Shown here in pieces: positions 1 to 8,803 of a stretch of DNA of 64,000 nt. The position numbers and the translations under genes are program-made. The stretch spans positions 4,519 through 68,518 of the forward strand of contig NZ_JNXT01000049.1 in NCBI RefSeq assembly GCF_000716675.1. Reading direction: 5' to 3'. The first letter of the stretch is position 1, and each line of letters begins with the position of its first letter. Source of the DNA: Streptomyces alboflavus (lineage in GTDB: Bacteria; Actinomycetota; Actinomycetes; Streptomycetales; Streptomycetaceae). The notes below the pieces were generated by a model that saw nothing but the letters and a program-made list of their open reading frames with translations, was not told where the DNA came from and searched no databases.

Positions 1-74
1 CGGACGGCCCCGTCGTGCACGTTCGCGCCGACGCGTTTTCGTGCTTCGTGAACGGACTGAAGGGCGCCTCGTGA
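1..74 (+). CDS. DUF397 family protein, C-terminal fragment (cut by window edge)
   Basis: The first 74 bases read in frame as the end of a DUF397 protein (the ending DGPVVHVRADAFSCFVNGLK is typical of the family) and stop at TGA 72-74. The start lies outside the window. The next gene begins at a GTG overlapping this stop (GTGA), so the two DUF397 genes are tandem paralogues and probably translationally coupled. DUF397 proteins are small actinobacterial partners of XRE/DUF5753 (Scr1/WhiJ-like) regulators; their biochemical role is not settled. Confidence 0.8.
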   Translation, partial: DGPVVHVRADAFSCFVNGLKGAS

Positions 75-280
75 ACACCGAATCCCCGCGCTGGTTCACG
101 TCCTCCCACAGCGGCAACGGCGGCCAGTGCATGGAGGTCGCCGTCAACCTCGCCGCCGCCCACGGCACAGTCCCCGTCCGCGACTCCAAGCACCCCGACG
201 GCCCCGTCCTCCACCTCCCCGCCCGCGCGTTCGCCGACTTCGTGGGCGGTGTGAAGGACGGCGGCCTCGGCGCCCGCTGA
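71..280 (+). CDS. DUF397 domain-containing protein (69 aa)
   Basis: A 69-residue protein with the full DUF397 pattern: WFTSSHSGNGGQCMEVA near the N-terminus, then VPVRDSKHPDGPVL and a short amphipathic tail. I chose GTG at 71 because it overlaps the stop of the upstream DUF397 copy. An ATG-like start at 41 would read through the upstream gene and add residues foreign to the family. DUF397 proteins usually sit beside an XRE/DUF5753 regulator, which here would lie to the left of the window. A second DUF397/XRE pair is at 31.0-32.1 kb. Confidence 0.85.
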   Translation: MNTESPRWFTSSHSGNGGQCMEVAVNLAAAHGTVPVRDSKHPDGPVLHLPARAFADFVGGVKDGGLGAR

Positions 281-281
281 C

Positions 282-1694
282 CTAGGTCGGCCACGTCAGG
301 CGGAACAACGCCCCGCCGCCCGGGGCCTGTTCCGCCGTCAGTTCCGCGCCGTGGGCCCGGGCGATCTGGCGTGCCATGGCCAGGCCCAGGCCGGAGCCGG
401 GCAGCGCACGGGCCCGTTCGGCGCGGTAGAAGCGGTCGAAGACGTGCGGCAGGTCTTCCGGGGCGATGCCGGGGCCGTGGTCCCGGACGGTCAGGCCCGC
501 CGTGGTCAGGGACACCTCCACCACCGCCCCGGCCGGGCTGAACTTCGCCGCGTTGTCGAGGAGGTTGGTGACCAGGCGGGCGAGTCGCGCGGGCACGCCG
601 GGCAGCGTCAGCCCGGCCGCGTCCGGAGCGACGTCGTACGTGAAGACGATCGCGGGCCAGTGCTCGCGCGCCGCGTTCACGACGTGCTCGGTCAGCGCGG
701 CGACCCGTACCTCCTCCAGGAGCGGCTGCGGCTCCTCGTCGCGGGCCAGTTCGATCAGGTCGTTGACCAGGCCGGTGACCTCGCGCAGCTGACGGCCGAG
801 CGCGGCCGACGCGCGGTCCCGCTGCTCCGGCGTCAAGCGGTCCGCGCGGCCGAGGAGTTCGGCGTTCGTACGCAACGACGTCAGCGGCGTACGCAACTCG
901 TGCGAGGCGTCGGCGACGAGGCGGCGGCGGGCCGCGACGGATTCCTCCAGCTCGCCGAGCATGGTGTTGAAGGCGGTGGCGAGCCGCGTCACCTCGTCCT
1001 CGCCGCGGCCGCCGGGCGGCCCGGGCGGCAGCTCGATGCGGTGCCGGGCGTCGCGGGTCGCGGCGATGCGCTCCGCCGTCGCCGTGAGCCGCGCGACGGG
1101 CGCGAGCCCCGTACGGGAGACCCAGTAGCCGCCGAGCGCGGACAGCAGGATGCCCGCGCCGCCCACCACCGACAGGATCGCCGCCGTCTGCCGCACCCCG
1201 CGCTCGGCGATGTCGGCGCGCAGCGCCACCTGGACGGCCGCGCCCTTGCCGTAGGTGGTGGTGAACATGCGCCCCGGCTTGCCGCCTGGGAGGGTGAAGT
1301 TCGAGTAGTAGGGGGCGAGTTCACCCGCCGCGACCTGCCGCGTTGAGCGGTTCACGGGCAGCAGGTACGGCTTCTCCGGGTCGTCGGCCGCGGCGGCGGG
1401 GACGATCTGCGCGCAGGCTGGTGCGCCCAGGAAACGGCACTCGCCCGCGAGGACGCCGTGGTCCCGCTCCCCGGACCGGTGCTCCTGCGCGGCCAGCGTC
1501 GCCGACTGGGCGAGGTTCTGGTCGAGCTGCTGGTACAGCTTGTAGCGGAGCACGAAGAACGACGCCGTGCAGACGCAGATCGCGACCAGCGCCACCGCGG
1601 CGGACGCCGCCACCGCGAGGCGGGTGCGCAGCGGACGGCGCCGCCGCCAGCGGGCGCCCAGGGCGCGGCGGCGGCCGCCTCCGGGGGCGCTCAC
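282..1694 (-). CDS. Sensor histidine kinase (HAMP-HisKA-HATPase)
   Basis: A 470-residue membrane kinase of the classical type. An Arg-rich N-terminus is followed by a membrane segment (about 27-48), an extracytoplasmic loop of about 120 residues, a second membrane segment (about 170-192), a HAMP linker, the dimerisation domain with phospho-acceptor His about 265 in DASHELRTP, and a HATPase domain with N box (LLDNAAKF), G1 box (DHGPGI) and G2 box (GSGLGLAM). Its first codons overlap the end of the response regulator by 4 bp (ATGA), so the two are co-translated. It should sense an envelope signal and phosphorylate the upstream regulator. The ligand cannot be read from the sequence. Confidence 0.93.
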   Translation of the reverse strand: MSAPGGGRRRALGARWRRRRPLRTRLAVAASAAVALVAICVCTASFFVLRYKLYQQLDQNLAQSATLAAQEHRSGERDHGVLAGECRFLGAPACAQIVPAAAADDPEKPYLLPVNRSTRQVAAGELAPYYSNFTLPGGKPGRMFTTTYGKGAAVQVALRADIAERGVRQTAAILSVVGGAGILLSALGGYWVSRTGLAPVARLTATAERIAATRDARHRIELPPGPPGGRGEDEVTRLATAFNTMLGELEESVAARRRLVADASHELRTPLTSLRTNAELLGRADRLTPEQRDRASAALGRQLREVTGLVNDLIELARDEEPQPLLEEVRVAALTEHVVNAAREHWPAIVFTYDVAPDAAGLTLPGVPARLARLVTNLLDNAAKFSPAGAVVEVSLTTAGLTVRDHGPGIAPEDLPHVFDRFYRAERARALPGSGLGLAMARQIARAHGAELTAEQAPGGGALFRLTWPT

Positions 1695-2422
1695 GGCGAA
1701 CCGAGCCGGTAGCCGACGCCGTGCACGGTGTGCACGAGCCGCGCCTCGCCGCCGGACTCCAGCTTGCGGCGCAGATAACCGACGTACACCGCGAGGGAGT
1801 TGGAGTCAGGGCCGAAGTCGCGGCCCCACACCGCCTCGTGGATCAGTTCGCGGGGCAGGACCTGCCCGGAGTTCCGCAGCAGGAGTTCCAGGAGCGTCGC
1901 CTCGGTGCGGCTGAACTCGATGCGGCGCCCGGCGCGCTCGCCGGTGCGGGTCCGGGTGTCGAGCGTCAGATCGCCGTACGAGAGGGCGTCGCCGTCGGCT
2001 TCCGGGCCGCCGGGGCCCGCCGGGTCGGGGGCGGCCCGGCGCAGGAGTGCCCGGACCCGCGCCACCAGCTCGTCCAGGGCGAACGGCTTGACCAGGTAGT
2101 CGTCGGCCCCCGCGTCCAGGCCGTCGACGCGGTCGCTCACCGAGTCCAGAGCCGTCAGGACGAGGACCGGGGTGCGGTCGCCCGCCGCGCGCAGCCTCCG
2201 GCACACGGCGAGGCCGTCGAGCACGGGCATCTTCACGTCCAGGACGAGGAGGTCCGGCTCCCACCTGGCCACCGCGGTCAGCGCGCGGTGGCCGTCGGCG
2301 GCACCGCGCACCAGATGGCCCTCGACGCTCAGCGCGTCCTCGACGGCGGCACGCACTTCGGGGTCGTCGTCGACGACAAGGACTTTAGAGGCGTACGCGG
2401 CGCGCGCGGGCGGCGGCGTCAT
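1691..2422 (-). CDS. OmpR/PhoB-family response regulator
   Basis: A 243-residue regulator with a receiver domain (VLVVDDD acidic pocket, phospho-acceptor Asp about 62 in LDVKMP, conserved Lys in VKPF) and a C-terminal winged helix (SRTEATLLELLLRNSGQVL, then YVGYLRRKLE). I chose ATG at 2422 because the receiver begins about 13 residues later; a longer reading would add an Arg/Pro-rich tail not expected for the family. It is the first gene of the operon with the kinase and faces the MurG-like gene across a 132-bp gap holding an 11-bp-spaced direct repeat, so it may control that cassette as well as itself. Confidence 0.92.
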   Translation of the reverse strand: MTPPPARAAYASKVLVVDDDPEVRAAVEDALSVEGHLVRGAADGHRALTAVARWEPDLLVLDVKMPVLDGLAVCRRLRAAGDRTPVLVLTALDSVSDRVDGLDAGADDYLVKPFALDELVARVRALLRRAAPDPAGPGGPEADGDALSYGDLTLDTRTRTGERAGRRIEFSRTEATLLELLLRNSGQVLPRELIHEAVWGRDFGPDSNSLAVYVGYLRRKLESGGEARLVHTVHGVGYRLGSP

Positions 2423-2512
2423 GCGGCGGCGCCCGGGGCGGGCCGGGTCCCGGGAAGACCGCACCTCGTGCGGCACAGGAACGAACTCATGCACCAAAGG
2501 TGCCAAACCCGG

Positions 2513-2529
2513 CTCTTAAAACCCTCTTA
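2513..2529. promoter_or_regulatory. Candidate response-regulator direct repeat
   Basis: CTCTTA at 2513-2518 recurs at 2524-2529, exactly 11 bp apart (one helical turn). This is the geometry OmpR-family dimers usually recognise. It lies about 30 bp before the start of the MurG-like gene, and the divergent response regulator starts about 90 bp away on the other side. Just upstream is a short dyad (GCACC-AAA-GGTGC). Assignment to this regulator is inference. Confidence 0.4.
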
Positions 2530-2554
2530 GGACGGGTCGCGAAGCTCCGGCGTC

Positions 2555-3751
2555 ATGAGAACTCCCGTCACTCCCGCCGCGGCCCGCGCCGCGGCGACCC
2601 ACACGTACAGGCCGCTGTCCGTCGTGATCGGCGCGGGCGGCACCGGCGGCCACATCTACCCGGGTCTCGCCCTCGCCGACGCCCTGCGCCGCGCCGTGCC
2701 GGACGCGGTGATCTCCTTCGTGGGCACCGAGCGCGGCCTGGAGACCCGGCTCATCCCCGAGGCCGGGTACCGGCTGCACACCGTCGACATGATCCCCTTC
2801 GACCCGTCCCTCGGCGCCCGCCGCTATCTGCTGCCCGCCGCCCTGGTGAAGTCCGGCGCCCAGTGCCGGGCCATCCTGCGCGAGCAGGGCGCGCAGGTCG
2901 CCGTCGGCATGGGCGGCTACCCGAGCGCCCCCGTCATCGTCGGCGCCCGCATGGCAGGCCTGCCCAGCCTCATCCACGAGTCCAACGCCGTCCCGGGCCG
3001 AGCCAACCGCTTCGCCGCCCGCCTCACCCCGCACATCGCCGTCGCCTTCGACCGCAGCCGCGCCCACCTGCCGGGCGGCGACCGCGCCGTCACCACCGGC
3101 ATGCCCATCGCCGCCGCCCTCGCCGCCCTGGACCGGGACGCGCTGCGCGCCGAGGCCCGGCGCGCCCTCGGCGTGCCCGAAGGGGCCCGCCTCGTCCTCT
3201 TCAACGGCGGCAGCCTCGGCGCCGCCCGCCTCACGGAGGCCGCGCTCGGGCTCGCCGCGCGCTGGCGGTGGCGTGGCGACGTATCCCTGCTGATCAAGAC
3301 CGGTCCCGCCGCCCTCGACGAGACGCGGCGGCGGCTCGCGTACGAAGGCGGGGACGCGGTCGCCCGCGCCGTGCCCTACCTCGACCGGATGGACCTCGCC
3401 TACGCCGCCGCCGACCTCGTCGTCTGCCGCGCGGGCTCCGCCACCGTCGCCGAACTCGCCGCCACCGGCGTCCCCGCCGTCCTCGTGCCCTACCCGCACG
3501 CCCCCGGCGACCACCAGACCCACAACGCCCGGGTCCTCTCCGACGCCGGCGCCGGGCTCCTCCTGCCCGACACCGAGACCACCGCCGACCGGCTCGCCGG
3601 GCTCCTCGAACCGCTACTCGCCGAACCCGCCCGGCTCGCCGCGATGAGCGGCGCCGCCGACCCCGGCCCGCACGCCCGCGCCGCCGACCTGCTCGCCGAG
3701 CGGGTCCTGCACCTCACCCACCGCACCGACCACCTGGAGTACGCCGCATGA
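2555..3751 (+). CDS. MurG-like UDP-GlcNAc glycosyltransferase paralogue
   Basis: A 398-residue GT-B glycosyltransferase closely resembling MurG. It has the N-terminal glycine-rich loop GGTGGH (about 28-33), GGYPSAP and HESNAVPG motifs, and the C-terminal nucleotide-sugar site CRAGSATVAEL with VPYPHAPGDHQ. MurG adds GlcNAc to lipid I in peptidoglycan synthesis. This copy is not in a dcw cluster but is paired with a sugar-nucleotide dehydratase and faces a two-component system, so it is more likely a specialised paralogue using a modified amino sugar or another lipid carrier. An N-terminal extension of about 20 residues precedes the first strand. Its stop overlaps the next start (ATGA, 3748-3751). 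Confidence 0.85.
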   Translation: MRTPVTPAAARAAATHTYRPLSVVIGAGGTGGHIYPGLALADALRRAVPDAVISFVGTERGLETRLIPEAGYRLHTVDMIPFDPSLGARRYLLPAALVKSGAQCRAILREQGAQVAVGMGGYPSAPVIVGARMAGLPSLIHESNAVPGRANRFAARLTPHIAVAFDRSRAHLPGGDRAVTTGMPIAAALAALDRDALRAEARRALGVPEGARLVLFNGGSLGAARLTEAALGLAARWRWRGDVSLLIKTGPAALDETRRRLAYEGGDAVARAVPYLDRMDLAYAAADLVVCRAGSATVAELAATGVPAVLVPYPHAPGDHQTHNARVLSDAGAGLLLPDTETTADRLAGLLEPLLAEPARLAAMSGAADPGPHARAADLLAERVLHLTHRTDHLEYAA

Positions 3752-4767
3752 ACGCCCTGGCCCCGAACACCCCCGCCCCCTTTTCTTGGCGCGACCGCAC
3801 CGTCCTCGTCACCGGCGCCGAGGGCTTCATCGGCTCCACCCTCGTCGACCAGCTCCTGGAGCGGGGCGCGAAGGTGCGCGCCTTCGTCCACTACAAGCCG
3901 TACGGCGACAAGGGCCACCTCGCGCACCTCGCCGGGGACCCGCGCGTCGAGCTCGTCGCCGGTGACGTGCGCGACGCCGGGCGCGTCATGGACGCCGTCG
4001 ACGGCTGCGACACCGTCTTCCACCTCGCCGCGCTCATCGGCATCCCGTACTCCTACGACTCACCCGGCGCGTACGTGCAGACCAACGTCGTCGGCACGGA
4101 GAACATCGCCGAGGCCTGCCGCCGCCACTCCGTCCGCCGCCTCGTCCACACCTCGACCAGCGAGGTGTACGGCACCGCCCTGACCGTCCCCATCAGCGAG
4201 AGCCACCCCCTCCAGCCGCAGTCGCCGTACTCCGCGTCGAAGATCGGCGCCGACATGACCGTGCTGTCCCACTGGCACGCCTTCGAGCTGCCCGTCGCCG
4301 TCGTGCGGCCCTTCAACACGTACGGCCCCCGGCAGTCCGCCCGCGCCGTCATCCCCACGATCCTCGCCCAACTCCACGTCGGGGCCCGTGAGATCAAGCT
4401 CGGTTCGCTCACGCCCACCCGTGACTTCACCTACGTCACCGACACCGCGCGCGGGTTCCTCGCCGTGGCGGAGCACGACGCCGCCGTCGGCCAGGTGGTC
4501 AACCTCGGCGTGGGCCGGGAGATATCCATCGGGGACCTGGCCCAGGAGCTCATCACCGCGAGCGGCCGGGACGCCGTCGTCGTCGCCGATCCCGCGCGGA
4601 TGCGGCCCGCTGGAAGCGAGGTGGAGAGGCTGCTCTCCGACAACTCGCTCGCGCGAGAGCTTTCGGGGTGGGTGCCCGAAGTCTCCCTGCGGGAGGGGCT
4701 GAAGTTGACCTCCGCGTGGGTCGCCGAGAACCTCCACCTGTTCGCGGCCGACCGATACCAGGTGTGA
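3748..4767 (+). CDS. NAD-dependent epimerase/dehydratase (LegB-like extended SDR)
   Basis: A 339-residue extended short-chain dehydrogenase: Rossmann motif GAEGFIG (23-29), STSEVYG with catalytic Ser/Thr (about 136-142), YSASK (161-165), and substrate-site PFNTYGPRQSARAVIPTI followed by LGSLTPTRDF. That last block is what I associate with the LegB group of UDP-GlcNAc 4,6-dehydratases, which make precursors of legionaminic-type or deoxyamino sugars. Start ATG 3748 overlaps the stop of the MurG-like gene, so the pair is co-translated. The dehydratase probably supplies the sugar its partner transfers. Plain UDP-hexose 4-epimerase activity is the main alternative. Confidence 0.85.
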   Translation: MNALAPNTPAPFSWRDRTVLVTGAEGFIGSTLVDQLLERGAKVRAFVHYKPYGDKGHLAHLAGDPRVELVAGDVRDAGRVMDAVDGCDTVFHLAALIGIPYSYDSPGAYVQTNVVGTENIAEACRRHSVRRLVHTSTSEVYGTALTVPISESHPLQPQSPYSASKIGADMTVLSHWHAFELPVAVVRPFNTYGPRQSARAVIPTILAQLHVGAREIKLGSLTPTRDFTYVTDTARGFLAVAEHDAAVGQVVNLGVGREISIGDLAQELITASGRDAVVVADPARMRPAGSEVERLLSDNSLARELSGWVPEVSLREGLKLTSAWVAENLHLFAADRYQV

Positions 4768-4786
4768 TTCTCTGCTGCGGGCCGTG

Positions 4787-4859
4787 GGGGCTGGTCGCGC
4801 AGTTCCCCGCGCCCCTTACGGGGCTGGTCGGGTAGTTCCCCGCGCCCCTCACGGGGCTG
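4787..4859. repeat. Streptomyces intergenic GC-rich repeat, two tandem 33-bp copies
   Basis: A 33-bp unit starting GGGGCTGGTCG and containing AGTTCCCCGCGCCCC begins at 4787 and again at 4820, with the start of a third unit at 4853. Each copy can fold as a GGGGC...GCCCC hairpin. This wording is common between Streptomyces genes. It lies between convergent genes, covers the stop codon of the tetR gene (4849) and probably acts as a terminator. Confidence 0.7.
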
Positions 4860-5481
4860 TCGTTGTCGCCGCCAAGCCCCCCAACAGCAGCGTCGTGAAC
4901 CGGTGGGCCCATTCCACGTCCACCGGTTCCGCGCTGACCAGCGCCCGGTGCACCACCGCGCCCGCCGTCACGTCGAAGATGAGGTCCGCGGTGCGGCCCG
5001 CCGTCTCGGGGTCGGGCTCCACGGGGAGCTCGCCGCGGGCCTGGGCGCGCTCGCGGCCCTCCAGGACAAGACGTTTCTGCCGCTCCACGATCGACGTGCG
5101 GATGCGCTCGCGCAGCGGGCCGTCCGTCGTGGACTCGGCGACCACGGCCATCAGGGCCGTCCTGGTCTCGGGGCGCCCGAGCAGCGCCGCGAACTGGAGC
5201 ACCACGCCCTCGATGTCGGCCGCGAGGCTGCCCCGGTCGGGCAGCTCCAGCTCGTCGAACAGCTCGGCCACCGCGTCCACGACCAGCTCGCTCTTGCCCG
5301 CCCAGCGCCGGTAGAGCGTGGTCTTGGCGACCCCCGCCCGGGTGGCCACGTCGCCCAGGGTCAGCTTGGTCCAGCCGAGGTCGACCAGGGCCTGCCTGGT
5401 CGCTTCGAGGATGGCGGTGTCCGCCTCGGTGCTGCGGGGGCGGCCCCCGGCGCGCGTCGGCGGTGTGTCGCGGCTCTGCAT
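4849..5481 (-). CDS. TetR/AcrR-family transcriptional regulator
   Basis: About 210 residues: an Arg/Pro-rich leader, then the TetR DNA-binding domain (ILEATRQALVDLGWTKLTLG ending in AGVAKTTLYRRWAGK) and a helical C-terminal ligand and dimer domain. A start four codons upstream (5493) is possible. I prefer 5481 because the upstream ATG lies inside a palindrome (5491-5506) that looks like the autoregulatory operator. It faces the thioredoxin/TPR gene across about 300 bp. No obvious dedicated target adjoins it. Confidence 0.88.
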   Translation of the reverse strand: MQSRDTPPTRAGGRPRSTEADTAILEATRQALVDLGWTKLTLGDVATRAGVAKTTLYRRWAGKSELVVDAVAELFDELELPDRGSLAADIEGVVLQFAALLGRPETRTALMAVVAESTTDGPLRERIRTSIVERQKRLVLEGRERAQARGELPVEPDPETAGRTADLIFDVTAGAVVHRALVSAEPVDVEWAHRFTTLLLGGLAATTTAP

Positions 5482-5490
5482 GCCCGCGAC

Positions 5491-5506
5491 CATACCGGCC
5501 AGTATG
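5491..5506. promoter_or_regulatory. Candidate TetR autoregulatory operator
   Basis: CATACCGGCCAGTATG is a 16-bp near-perfect dyad (14 of 16 positions symmetric) immediately before the preferred tetR start codon and overlapping an alternative ATG. Its size and position suit a TetR dimer blocking its own promoter. Confidence 0.45.
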
Positions 5507-5799
5507 ACCAGCGTGACCAGCGCCGAGTGAGGCAGATCACGTTACGTCCGCTGCCGCGCCCCGTGTCGTGCAGTTACGCTACGAGCCGTAGCGAAAGCCG
5601 CGTACGGCGGCAGACCGCTGCGAGCGACTCTCACCGCCCGTCGGGCGGCAACCACAGCGCGGGGTGGGGACCCCGCGAGATCCACGGCCCTCCTCGGGGT
5701 CCGGAGGAACAGGCGAATCGGTTCGGCCCGCGGCACCGCAATCCGGCGGAGAGCCGCGGACGGGCACGGTTCGCATGCGGCTTGGGGGAGGATGTACTC
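5507..5799. other. Divergent promoter region between tetR and the thioredoxin-like gene
   Basis: No gene seen in this 293-bp stretch. It contains one clear dyad, CGCTACG-AGC-CGTAGCG, at 5577-5593, and a purine-rich ribosome-binding site (GGGGGAGG, about 5784-5792) just ahead of the ATG at 5800. Confidence 0.5.
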
Positions 5800-6783
5800 A
5801 TGCAGCCACGGAACATGTCCATGAGCGGAGTCGTCGACCTCGCCGCGGTGAAGGCGGCCCAGGAGGCCAAGGCGAAGGCGGAGCAGGCGCGCGCCGAAGC
5901 GGCCCGGCAGGGCGGCCCCGGCGCGGGCGCCGGTGTCTCTCCCGCGAGTCTCGTCATCGACGTCGACGAGACGGGTTTCGAGCGGGACGTCCTGCAGCGC
6001 TCCACCGAAGTACCGGTCGTCATCGACTTCTGGGCCGAGTGGTGCGAGCCGTGCAAGCAGCTCAGCCCGCTCCTGGAGCGCCTGACGCAGGAGTACAACG
6101 GCCGGTTCGTCCTCGCGAAGATCGACGTCGACGCGAACCAGATGCTGATGCAGCAGTTCGGGGTGCAGGGCATCCCGGCGGTCTTCGCGGTCGTGGCGGG
6201 CCAGGCCCTGCCGCTCTTCCAGGGCGCGGCCCCCGAGGCGCAGATCCGCCAGACCCTGGACCAGCTGATCCAGGTCGGCGAGGAGCGCTTCGGCCTGACC
6301 GGCCTGGTCGTCGACCCGAACGCCTCCGGCGACGAGCCGCAGGCCGCCCCCGCCGCCCCGGCGGGCCCCTATGACGCCCTGCTCGAAGCGGCCGTCCAGG
6401 CCCTGGACGCGGGCGACCTCGGCGGCGCCGTCCAGGCGTACAAGAACGTGCTGAGCGACGACCCCGGCAACACCGAGGCCAAGCTCGGCCTCGCCCAGGC
6501 CGAACTCCTGCGCCGGGTGCAGGACCTGGACCCCGCCGTGGTCCGCAAGGACGCCGCGGAGAAGCCCGGCGACCCGGCCGCGCAGATCGCCGCGGCCGAC
6601 CTGGACCTGGTCGGCGGCCATGTCGAGGACGCCTTCGGGCGTCTGGTGGAGACGGTCCGGCGCACCGCAGGCGAGGACCGGGAGGCCGCGCGGCTGCGGC
6701 TGCTCGAACTCTTCGAGGTCGTCGGCGGCGACGACCCGCGGGTGACGTCGGCGCGCACGGCGCTCGCCCGCGTGCTCTTCTGA
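5800..6783 (+). CDS. Thioredoxin-like/TPR protein (CnoX/YbbN type)
   Basis: A 327-residue protein: a short Ala/Lys/Glu-rich helix (about 12-40), a thioredoxin fold with active site W-C-E-P-C (81-85), the cis-Pro loop GIPAVFAV, and a C-terminal TPR-like helical region (about 190-327). This is the architecture of CnoX/YbbN, a holdase that protects proteins from oxidation and hands them to GroEL or DnaK. CEPC instead of CGPC alters the redox potential and is common in the actinobacterial form. ATG 5800 is chosen for its good ribosome-binding site. A long hairpin follows at 6923-6966. Confidence 0.85.
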   Translation: MQPRNMSMSGVVDLAAVKAAQEAKAKAEQARAEAARQGGPGAGAGVSPASLVIDVDETGFERDVLQRSTEVPVVIDFWAEWCEPCKQLSPLLERLTQEYNGRFVLAKIDVDANQMLMQQFGVQGIPAVFAVVAGQALPLFQGAAPEAQIRQTLDQLIQVGEERFGLTGLVVDPNASGDEPQAAPAAPAGPYDALLEAAVQALDAGDLGGAVQAYKNVLSDDPGNTEAKLGLAQAELLRRVQDLDPAVVRKDAAEKPGDPAAQIAAADLDLVGGHVEDAFGRLVETVRRTAGEDREAARLRLLELFEVVGGDDPRVTSARTALARVLF

Positions 6784-6922
6784 CCGCCGACTGACCGCTG
6801 GGCGGGGGCCCTTGGGCCCCGACCCCGGCAAACTGTCGGAATTGCCCCGGCCCGTTCGCTGACCTGTGGTGATGCGCAACGGGCCGTGGTGCGCAAGTGA
6901 AAACTCTGCCGAGGCAGTGTCA

Positions 6923-6966
6923 CAGTGGCCGCGTTTTGCCGAATCTTGGCAAACGCGGCCACTGTT
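6923..6966. terminator. Long hairpin downstream of the thioredoxin-like gene
   Basis: An 18-bp stem (ACAGTGGCCGCGTTT... pairing with ...AAACGCGGCCACTGT) with one bulged T and a 7-nt loop, about 140 bp after the stop at 6783. There is no long U tract, but U-less hairpin terminators are usual in Streptomyces. Confidence 0.6.
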
Positions 6967-7484
6967 ACTTGGAGTAAGAGCGAGGCGGCGATCTGTCCGC
7001 TTCTCTTCATCAATCACCCGATATTTTGCCCCTGTTGGGGCCACCGTCTGTCGTTGGTCGATGCCGGGCGGTGCCGGGTCGGTTATCCCGCCGTTACCAG
7101 CGAGTAACGAACCCCCTTGTGCGGACGCCGAGAATGCACCACGATCGGCCACGCTCGGTCCATTGCCCGCAGCCCGAAAGCCAATCGGGAGACGGGAATT
7201 CTGGGTCCCCACCGGGCAGGCCGGCGACGCCGTCGCCGACCTTGGACAGGGGGGTCTCTGCCGGTTCCGGCAGGGCCTGTCCAGCAAGGTTGTGCGTGAT
7301 GCGTCAGGCGCGACCAGTGGTTGTCGCTCGGGGGTGATCGCCGGTGATCGAGGCGCGCTGCGCGCCCCTTGACGCGGGCGCTCTCCCTACCGAGGACGTA
7401 GCACTTCTCCCATCCCTGCCCGGCTGAGCCGCCCGAACGGGAGCAGCCAGGGCCGGAGATGTACGTCCGAGAAGGAGGAAAGTC
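6967..7484. other. Gene-free leader upstream of the DUF6230 gene
   Basis: About 520 bp without a convincing gene, with locally higher AT (around 7005-7030). It holds a dyad CGTTAC-CAGCGA-GTAACG (about 7092-7109), a GC palindrome near 7350-7370 and a strong ribosome-binding site (GGAGGAAAG, about 7473-7481) for the ATG at 7485. It probably carries the promoter and a long leader for the 7.5-10.2 kb operon. Confidence 0.4.
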
Positions 7485-8102
7485 ATGGAGTCCGTGGCTC
7501 GTGGCGGAACCAGATGGAAGCGGTTCGCCGTGGTCATGGTGCCGAGCGTCGCGGCGACCGCCGCGATAGGCGTGGCCCTCTCGCAGGGTGCGCTCGCGGC
7601 ATCGTTCAGTGTGTCCGGTCAGCAGTTCAAGGTGACCGCGGATCAGCTCGACGGTACGGGATTCGTCCAGTACGGCGGGATGGACAGCGGCAAGTCGGGT
7701 AACCACCCGGTCGCCGTCGTCGGCATGGATTCGGCGAAGATCACCAACCTCTGCCAGTCCGTGGTCGTCCCGGTTCCGGTCTTCGGCGATGTGTCGATGG
7801 TCCTCAAGGCCGGTGGCAAGGGCAGCCCGAGGGTCGAGGCGAAGAAGCTGTACATCGACGCCGACGACCTGAAGGCCAACGCGACCTTCACCAATGTCGA
7901 CATCGGTGTCTCGATCGACCGTACGACGAAGGGCCCGGGTCCGGCCAAGGGCGACAAGTACGTCCCGGACTCGTTCGCGCAGCAGGCCGACAAGGTCCGC
8001 TTCACCGATGTGAAGCAGCGCGCGTGGGCGACCACGGCCGGCACCTTCAAGCTCTCTGGCCTCGGCATGTCGGTCAAGAAGGGCAAGCACGAGTGCTACT
8101 GA
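7485..8102 (+). CDS. DUF6230 family exported protein
   Basis: A 205-residue protein: a basic N-terminus, one hydrophobic segment ending in an Ala-rich cleavage-like site (about 18-38), then a beta-rich Ser/Gly/Lys domain. It matches the DUF6230 family of Streptomyces, historically mislabelled as cholesterol esterase. I see no serine-hydrolase motif. It likely acts outside the membrane. It is the first of three consecutive same-strand genes (DUF6230, DUF6114, exported acidic/Lys protein), a combination I recall as conserved in Streptomyces. Function unknown. Confidence 0.8.
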   Translation: MESVARGGTRWKRFAVVMVPSVAATAAIGVALSQGALAASFSVSGQQFKVTADQLDGTGFVQYGGMDSGKSGNHPVAVVGMDSAKITNLCQSVVVPVPVFGDVSMVLKAGGKGSPRVEAKKLYIDADDLKANATFTNVDIGVSIDRTTKGPGPAKGDKYVPDSFAQQADKVRFTDVKQRAWATTAGTFKLSGLGMSVKKGKHECY

Positions 8103-8224
8103 GGCGGTAGCGGCCTCGTTCACCCGGCCGGGCGCGGGGGCGCCGTCACGCACATCAACCAGCCGTCCCCGTGCCCGAATCCGCACACACAGAACCAAAC
8201 GCCATACCCGAGGAGCTGTACGAC

Positions 8225-8803
8225 ATGAGCGCCGAAGCGCAAGTGGGCCTTGGCAACAGGCTTGGCCGGATGCGCCAATCGTTCCGAGGGTGGCGCGGTC
8301 AGCGCCCGTTCTGGGGTGGACTGCTGACACTGCTCGGCGGCATCCCGATCATGTACTTCCCCTATGCGAACCTCACCCTGGGCACGATGACCATCCGGAT
8401 GGCGACCACCGCCGGTGCCGGATCGCTGATCATCGGTGTGCTGTTGGTCGTGCTCGGCCTGACCATGTGGTTCCAGCCGATGTCCCGCGTGTTCGCGGGC
8501 GTCGCGGCGATCCTGCTCGCCCTGGTCTCCCTGGTGGTGTCCAACTTCGGCGGCTTCGTCATGGGCTTCCTGCTCGCCCTCGTCGGCGGCGCGCTCGGCG
8601 TCTCCTGGATGCCGTTCAAGCCCGAGAAGCGCTCCAGGCGCGGCGCGCAGGCGCCGGACGCCGGGGGATCCGACGACGGGGCTCCGGCCCCCGCGGCCGC
8701 GGGGGCCGCGAACGGAGCCGTACCGGAGACGGGCGGTGCGACCGATGACCTGTCAGGAACGAGCCCGACGAACGGGACGAACGGGAGGCACCGTGCCGGC
8801 TGA
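8225..8803 (+). CDS. DUF6114 family membrane protein
   Basis: A 192-residue integral membrane protein with about four hydrophobic segments (near residues 27-48, 56-78, 83-103 and 105-125, the first containing GGLLTLLGGIPIMYFPYANL) and a polar, Ala/Gly-rich cytoplasmic tail. I chose ATG 8225 because AGGAG stands about 10 bp upstream; GTG at 8171 has no ribosome-binding site. It probably works with the DUF6230 protein before it, and its end overlaps the next gene by 11 bp. Function unknown. Confidence 0.8.
   Translation: MSAEAQVGLGNRLGRMRQSFRGWRGQRPFWGGLLTLLGGIPIMYFPYANLTLGTMTIRMATTAGAGSLIIGVLLVVLGLTMWFQPMSRVFAGVAAILLALVSLVVSNFGGFVMGFLLALVGGALGVSWMPFKPEKRSRRGAQAPDAGGSDDGAPAPAAAGAANGAVPETGGATDDLSGTSPTNGTNGRHRAG

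Noticed and set aside
2500..3747. An upstream extension of the LegB-like dehydratase
   Set aside because: The extension is the wrong frame of the MurG-like gene (Arg/Pro-rich). The real start is the ATG overlapping that gene's stop at 3748.
6925..7107. A 60-codon frame in the gap before the DUF6230 gene
   Set aside because: It begins inside the hairpin terminator, and its codon third positions do not show the local G/C bias.
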